Notes under the pieces: model-generated
What the model saw: only the letters and a program-made list of their open reading frames with translations
What the model was told of the DNA's origin: nothing
Databases searched by the model: none
Position numbers and translations under genes: made by a program
Assembly: GCA_964610505.1 (NCBI GenBank)
Contig: CAZSXU010000014.1
Span: 38,401 to 102,400 of the forward strand
Length of the DNA stretch: 64,000 nucleotides
Reading direction: 5' to 3'
DNA from: CAZSXU01 sp964610505
Lineage (GTDB): Bacteria; Arandabacterota; Arandabacteria; JAGLYR01
In this document: positions 59,734 to 64,000 of the stretch, piece after piece
How positions within the stretch are numbered: the stretch's first letter is position 1
Layout of the letters: each line of letters opens with the position of its first letter

Positions 59734-61705
59734 GGGGCGTCTCTCCTCATTTGCTCGATCAGGCGAAGATTCGCCAGGGCCTGGGCATGATTCGGGTCCT
59801 GCTCCAGGATCTTCCGGAACTCTCGCTCGGCTTCGTCGAGCCGGCCCATCCGACCCAGCGCCATCCCCAGGTTGTTTCGAGCGGCCGTCATTCCCGGGTC
59901 CAGGCTGAGAGCCAGGGTGAACAGAGAAGCGGCGTTCTCGAGGTTCCCAAGGCTCATGCGGACGAGCCCCAGGTTGTAGATCACGGAAACCTCATTGCTC
60001 TTCAAACGGCGCGCTTCTCGGAAGGCGGTCTCGGCCTGCGTGTAGTTTCCCCTTTGCACGTGGACAAGCCCCAGGTCGTAGTAGTCCTGCCAGCGGGCCG
60101 TGTCGCCGACGCCGAGGAAATTGGAATTGGAGAGCGCAAGGAACGCAATACCGATGAGCGAAAACACCGGACCGGTGGAGTGGAGCCCGCTCCGTATCTT
60201 CCAGACCAGCTGCCCGGCGGAGCGGGGCCCGCTCCGGACCTTCCCGGCCAGCTGCCCGGCNNNNNNNNNNNNNNNNNNNNNNNNNNNNNNNNNNNNNNNN
60301 NNNNNNNNNNNNNNNNNNNNNNNNNNNNNNNNNNNNNNNNNNNNNNNNNNNNNNNNNNNNCCAGCTGCCCGGCGGAGCGGGGCCCGCTCCGGACCTTCCC
60401 GGCCAGCTGCCCGGCGCCCCAGACGGCAAAGGGAATGAGCGCCGGCAGGATCGCCACCCGGAAGCGGGCGGAGACGAAGAACAGGATGATCGCCAGAGTC
60501 TGACAGAGAAGGAAGAGATGAAAGACCCGCATCTCCCGGGGCCGCGCCGCGGACAAGAGAAGACCCACCGCGGCCAGAGGAATGAGAATACCTCCGGGAA
60601 AGGCGAACCCTCTCTTCCAGAGAGTCAGATTCAGGACAGGAGAGTACTGCTTGAAGAAATAGAGGTCTTTGTTATTGGGAATCTCGAAGCCGTTCAGGAG
60701 GAAGTAGATCTTGCGGGCAAACAGGCCCGATGCTTTCCACGGGTGCCCGCCGACGAAGGCGAAGGCCTTCCGCGTCCAATGGAGCGATTCCCCGGCGGCG
60801 GACAGGGGGTGTCCCGTCTCCACTTCGGCCATTCTGCGAGTGTCGTTTTCAAAAGAGATCCAGTCCGCGCTCTTCTCGGACCATCCCGGAAGGATGGCCG
60901 ACTTCCCGTCAGCCGCCGGGTTGTTTCCCATGTAGAAGTTGACGCCGCCCTGGGAGGCGATGGGGATGAACTCACCGCCCACGACCGCGTTTCTCAGGGT
61001 GACCGGCGCGATCACGATGGCCGCACCCGCGAGAAGCGCGATCAGCGGCCGACCCCTGCGGGACCGGCTCCGGAGCAACCAGACCGCCACCCCAGCCCCG
61101 AAGAAGAGAATTGTGGGACGCGTGATTGCGCCCAATCCAAGAATCACGCCGGCCGCCAGCCACCGGCGTGGGGTGCTCTGCCGGTCTGCAGAGAGAACCA
61201 GATGAAGAAGGAGAACGCCGAGGAAAGAGGCTGGGCCCGTAGCCAGGAGTTCGCCGTCGAAAAAGACCAGCGTTGGATACAGAGCGGCCACGATCCCCGA
61301 AATCAGCGCGGTTCGCCGATCGAAACATTGACGGGCCGCCGCGGTCAAAAGGGTGCAAGTCCCGGCGCCGAGGAGCAACTGGATCATTTTCGGCGCTTCC
61401 GGGTTCTCTCCAAAAAGCCGGTAGCAGAGCGCGACGAAGTAGGAGTAGAGGGGGCCGCGGAAGAAGACGTCCTTGCCCCAGAAGCCGTCCCGCAGGATCT
61501 CCAGCGCCGAGCGGTGGTACCAGGCGGAATCAAGAAGGGGGACCTGATAGTAGGGTTCGCTGCGGATGGTCAGAAAGTAAACGAGCCGGACGGCGAGGGC
61601 GATCAAGAAGACCGCAAGAAGCTGCCGGTCCAGTCCGGCGATCGGACGGTTCACAGTCGTATCGGAACGGTCGGCCAAGGCGGGTCCTCTGTTGATGCGA
61701 GCCAT
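59730..61705 (-). CDS. GT39-like membrane glycosyltransferase with C-terminal TPR, interrupted by assembly gap
   Basis: Read from ATG 61705 to TGA 59730 and broken by 100 N at 60261-60360. The first part, over 400 residues, is a GT39-like membrane protein: YYQVPLLDSAWYHRSALEI with the loop Asp, FFRGPLYSYFVALCYRLFG, and about ten helices. The part after the gap (176 residues) is in the other frame only because the N count is arbitrary. It has a hydrophobic segment and TPRs (YNLGLVRMSLGNLENAASLF, NNLGMALGRMGRLDEAEREF). Both flanks carry the same 14-residue repeat AGQLAGKVRSGPRS (42 bp). I read this as one gene whose repeat array was not assembled. The GTG of the next gene overlaps its stop. Confidence 0.72.
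60177..60415 (-). repeat. coding 42-bp minisatellite around the gap
   Basis: Full units at 60374-60415 and 60219-60260, a 13-nt partial unit at 60361-60373, and a degenerate unit at 60177-60218. Each encodes AGQLAGKVRSGPRS (last: AGQLVWKIRSGLHS). The copy number inside the gap is unknown. Confidence 0.9.
60261..60360. other. assembly gap, 100 N
   Basis: A run of exactly 100 undetermined bases, the usual placeholder for a gap of unknown length. Both edges are the same 42-bp repeat, which explains the failed assembly. The reading frame is restored if the true gap is 42k-13 nt (k an integer). Confidence 0.97.
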
Positions 61706-61714
61706 TCTTCATTG

Positions 61715-61744
61715 ACTCTACGGTGGACGGGCGTAGGGCGTCAA
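61715..61744 (-). promoter_or_regulatory. promoter with near-leaderless start, GT39-TPR gene
   Basis: Minus strand TTGACG (61744-61739), 18 nt, TAGAGT (61720-61715), then nine bases and ATG 61705, giving a leader of about 3 nt. Weaker than the two GWxTD promoters. Confidence 0.45.
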
Positions 61745-61846
61745 GATGCAACGTCGGCGAGAAGATTCCATCCACAGAGGACACCGAGCACAGACAAAAG
61801 CCTTGAGCAATCCCGCTGGCTCACGCCTCCGCCACGGGATTTCCGG

Positions 61847-62197
61847 CTACTCTTGCAGAATCTCATCCATGACTTCGAACCCGTACCGCAGATGAGGAAT
61901 CACAATGGATCCGCCGACGACAAGGGCGATATTCATGGCCTCCATGATCTGCTTTCGGGATGCCCCCTCGACCACTGCGCGGTCGATGTGGTAGAAGATG
62001 CAGTCGTTGCACCGCAGGACCATGGATCCCACCAGGCCCATCAGCTCCTTCATGAGAACGGGGAGCTCTCCTTCGCGGTACGCACCGGTATCCAGAGCGA
62101 AGAAGCGTTTGAACTCCGGCATCTCCGACTTCAGGATCTTCTCGTTCATTTCTGTCCGGTACCTGCGAGTCTCTGCAATGAAGTTCCTCGATTTCAT
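61847..62197 (-). CDS. AhpD-like carboxymuconolactone decarboxylase family protein
   Basis: 116 residues from ATG at 62197. The CMD fold is recognised by LMGLVGSMVLRCNDCIFYH and EGASRKQIMEAMNIALVVG. The CxxCxxxH motif (CNDCIFYH) is that of AhpD, whose cysteines act as a peroxidase or disulfide reductase. A role in oxidative-stress defence is likely; substrate not known. Its start overlaps the stop of the membrane protein gene (ATGA at 62194-62197). Confidence 0.88.
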   Translation of the reverse strand: MKSRNFIAETRRYRTEMNEKILKSEMPEFKRFFALDTGAYREGELPVLMKELMGLVGSMVLRCNDCIFYHIDRAVVEGASRKQIMEAMNIALVVGGSIVIPHLRYGFEVMDEILQE

Positions 62198-63924
62198 CGT
62201 ACCTCCGATGTCGATGCCCCGTATTCGAACACCGCCAGTCGTTCGTCTTCCAACACATATTCCGGAGCCATCTCACGCAGAATTATGAGCGCCTGCTCTC
62301 GCTCGGGCGCGGGGATCGCCGTCTTGTCCAGAATGACGAAACGGAACCCGTGGCCCGCGAGCAGGCGCCTATGGTTCGAGACGAGGAGCGCACGGGACGC
62401 GGGTGTCAGAGCCTCCACCTTCTCCGGCCGGAACAGCGTGTCCAGGAACTCCCGAAATCCTTCACTCTGCCAGAAAGAGAGGCTCCAGTCGGGCGCGCGC
62501 GGGTACACGCGCCGCACCGCGGCGATGTTGCGTCCGTGAATCATTTGATGGAGAAGTGCTCTGCGATCGCGGGGTGGGAGTTCGAGTACGGCGCCCTCGG
62601 CCCGATTCGCAGCCATCTCTCGATAGAAGGGATGCGTGTCCACTCGAGTCATAGAAAAAGGTCCCGGGAGGAGCTCGAACAGGAGAACCGCGCCGATCAC
62701 CGTCGTTACGACAAGTCTTCGGGGCGAGCTGCCGGGCGTCGGCGCCAGGGCGAATCCGGCGAGGATGGCCAGGCAAAGTTCGAGGCCGACCACGGCGCGC
62801 ATCGGGGTGCGGGAGATCTCCAGCCACGGAACCAGGAAGCTCAGGCCCCGATAGAGAGACGGAACGCCCGTCCGATGTCCCCCCACGTGAACGATCGGGC
62901 CGAGGGAGAGAAGGAAGAAGAACAGGCCCAACGCCGCCCAGGGCCACGTCCGCGATCGGGTCCCGGTCACGACCGCCCAGATGGCGAGTACCAGCGAGAC
63001 CAGCGAGACCGAGAGCCCGAACCCCGCTTCCCCGCCGTGGAGCTCTCGCTCGATCACTTCGGACCAGCCCCCGAACATAGGGTGTTTGGGATTGGGTACG
63101 AGGACGTCGAAGACGTCAGCGGAGAAGATCTCGGCATGTGCGGTCGCCTGCGCTTCTCCTCCGACGCCGTGAGAGATCAAGGCGGCCAGCATGGGCAGGG
63201 CAAGGAGGGTAAAAACTCCCGCGCCCCAGATCTTGGGTGCAATCATCTTCCTGTTCCATATACTCGATCGATCACGAATCGTGAAATAGACAGCGGCCAG
63301 GAAGACTCCAATCAGCAGGTACGCGAGGTACTCCACGGAGGAGTAGAGCAGGGCCGCCGTGAAGAGACCGACGAGCACTCCCCACCGCGCCCTCTTCTCC
63401 TGAACCAGACCGACCAGAGACCAGGCGGCGAAAGCCAGAACGCCCGTCTCCAGGCAGTGGAGCCGGACCGTGTTGGAGAATCGATAGTGGGTGAAGGCGA
63501 CCACGAGTCCCGCCACGAACGCGGCGCTTCGAGATCCCGTCAGTCTCAAGACCAGGAGATACGTGCCGAGCGCCGTCAGCACAAACGACACCAGAATCAC
63601 GAGATTGTAACCGGCAACCAGACCGTCGAGCCCTGGGCGGAAGAAGCTCAGCGCGGCACCCAGGAGCGAGGCGGGGAGGGGAAACGTGTGGAGGGCGAGA
63701 TGGGTCCCGTCGGGATAGAAGATGAAGTCCGTGACGTACGGATTGGTGTGGAGTTCCAGAAGGGCCGCCTTCAGCCACCAGATGTTCCAGACAAAGATGA
63801 AAGCATCCTCCCCGGCCCCCGCATCCAGCATGAGCCGGGTCAGTTGAAACGCCATCGGATAGGTGAGGAGAATCGTCAATCCGATGAATGCCAGAAGCGC
63901 CCAATGGACGTTGGACCTTTTCAC
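62194..63924 (-). CDS. polytopic GT-C-like membrane protein 2
   Basis: 576 residues from GTG at 63924. Ten or more hydrophobic helices; the first extracytoplasmic loop has DAGAGEDAFIFVWNIWWLKA and NPYVTDFIFYPDGTHLALHT. This DxF.W..WW pattern and the long C-terminal soluble part (about 430-576) recall YfhO/GT-C-type membrane glycosyltransferases. Function and substrate unknown. It leads a two-gene unit with the AhpD-like gene, driven by the promoter at 63960-63988. Confidence 0.6.
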   Translation of the reverse strand: MKRSNVHWALLAFIGLTILLTYPMAFQLTRLMLDAGAGEDAFIFVWNIWWLKAALLELHTNPYVTDFIFYPDGTHLALHTFPLPASLLGAALSFFRPGLDGLVAGYNLVILVSFVLTALGTYLLVLRLTGSRSAAFVAGLVVAFTHYRFSNTVRLHCLETGVLAFAAWSLVGLVQEKRARWGVLVGLFTAALLYSSVEYLAYLLIGVFLAAVYFTIRDRSSIWNRKMIAPKIWGAGVFTLLALPMLAALISHGVGGEAQATAHAEIFSADVFDVLVPNPKHPMFGGWSEVIERELHGGEAGFGLSVSLVSLVLAIWAVVTGTRSRTWPWAALGLFFFLLSLGPIVHVGGHRTGVPSLYRGLSFLVPWLEISRTPMRAVVGLELCLAILAGFALAPTPGSSPRRLVVTTVIGAVLLFELLPGPFSMTRVDTHPFYREMAANRAEGAVLELPPRDRRALLHQMIHGRNIAAVRRVYPRAPDWSLSFWQSEGFREFLDTLFRPEKVEALTPASRALLVSNHRRLLAGHGFRFVILDKTAIPAPEREQALIILREMAPEYVLEDERLAVFEYGASTSEVR

Positions 63925-63959
63925 GTGCCCTGCCTCGCCGGAAGGTGTTTTCTTGTTTA

Positions 63960-63988
63960 CAGATAGAGGCTCAATGGAAGGAAGTCAA
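63960..63988 (-). promoter_or_regulatory. sigma-70 promoter for the last minus-strand unit
   Basis: Minus strand TTGACT (63988-63983), 17 nt, TATCTG (63965-63960). Start near 63953, 29 nt before GTG 63924. The -10 is imperfect. Confidence 0.5.
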
Positions 63989-64000
63989 GCGGGGAATCCG

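Noticed and set aside
59730..61705. Frameshift or two separate genes at the gap
   Set aside because: The frame change is explained by the arbitrary 100-N length; both flanks carry the same in-frame 42-bp unit.
1..64000. tRNA, rRNA or riboswitch genes
   Set aside because: No cloverleaf-like sequence, rRNA stretch or known aptamer core was recognised on either strand; a covariance search would be needed to exclude small RNAs.

Overview
The window is about 64 kb of high-GC DNA with one run of 100 N (60261-60360), so it is a scaffold, probably from a metagenome-assembled genome. The cell is Gram-negative: there are a TolC-type outer membrane factor, several lipoproteins with lipoboxes, DsbD, Wzz and peptidoglycan enzymes. 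Two GWxTD/TPR proteins, PEGA, NHL, PKD and Kelch lipoproteins, DUF885, a secreted MEMO protein and DUF6249 together suggest an uncultivated lineage near the FCB/Gemmatimonadota/Eisenbacteria-type phyla. That placement is inference. No rRNA, tRNA, CRISPR array, transposase or phage gene was found.

Layout. 1-5.0 kb: a Wzz-type chain-length protein cut by the left edge, a divergent GT4 glycosyltransferase, and an overlapping L,D-transpeptidase/Mur-ligase pair. 5.0-11.7 kb: a metal-efflux operon (Cys/His-rich secreted protein, TolC-type lipoprotein, His-rich adaptor, RND pump) behind a near-consensus promoter. 11.7-16.7 kb: a GT-C membrane protein with an operator-like dyad in its promoter, a secreted MEMO protein, an ECF sigma/anti-sigma pair, a DUF6249 protein and a 44-bp tandem repeat. 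17-22 kb: two secreted proteins sharing a C-terminal tail, a UbiE/MenG methyltransferase, a DAACS symporter and a lipid kinase. 22.4-34.7 kb: an envelope locus of two GWxTD paralogues, DUF488, two PEGA proteins, an NHL lipoprotein and a PKD/Kelch lipoprotein. 34.8-45.1 kb: DsbD, a histidine phosphatase, a fold-type I aminotransferase, a PDZ protein, GT2 plus DUF2304, RimO and a DUF885 metallopeptidase. 45.4-50.1 kb: a histidine kinase, an OPT transporter, a zinc-ribbon/FmdB/NifU-like cluster and a type IV pilin under a sigma-54 promoter. 50.2-58.0 kb: a pseudokinase fused to a TolB-like propeller, then ychF, an M23 peptidase, an NhaC antiporter with an extra N-terminal domain, and sixA. 58.0-64.0 kb: three large GT-C-like membrane proteins and an AhpD-like protein; the assembly gap falls inside a coding 42-bp minisatellite.

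The dominant theme is the cell envelope: polysaccharide and peptidoglycan work, thiol-disulfide exchange, metal export and many secreted or lipid-anchored beta-propeller and PEGA proteins. The most unusual signals are the shared C-terminal tail, identical leaderless promoter layouts on the two GWxTD genes, a two-copy structured intergenic element, the pseudokinase-propeller fusion, the 44-bp repeat that resembles the end of the neighbouring gene, and the minisatellite under the gap. Domain names rest on motif recognition only; no database search was run.
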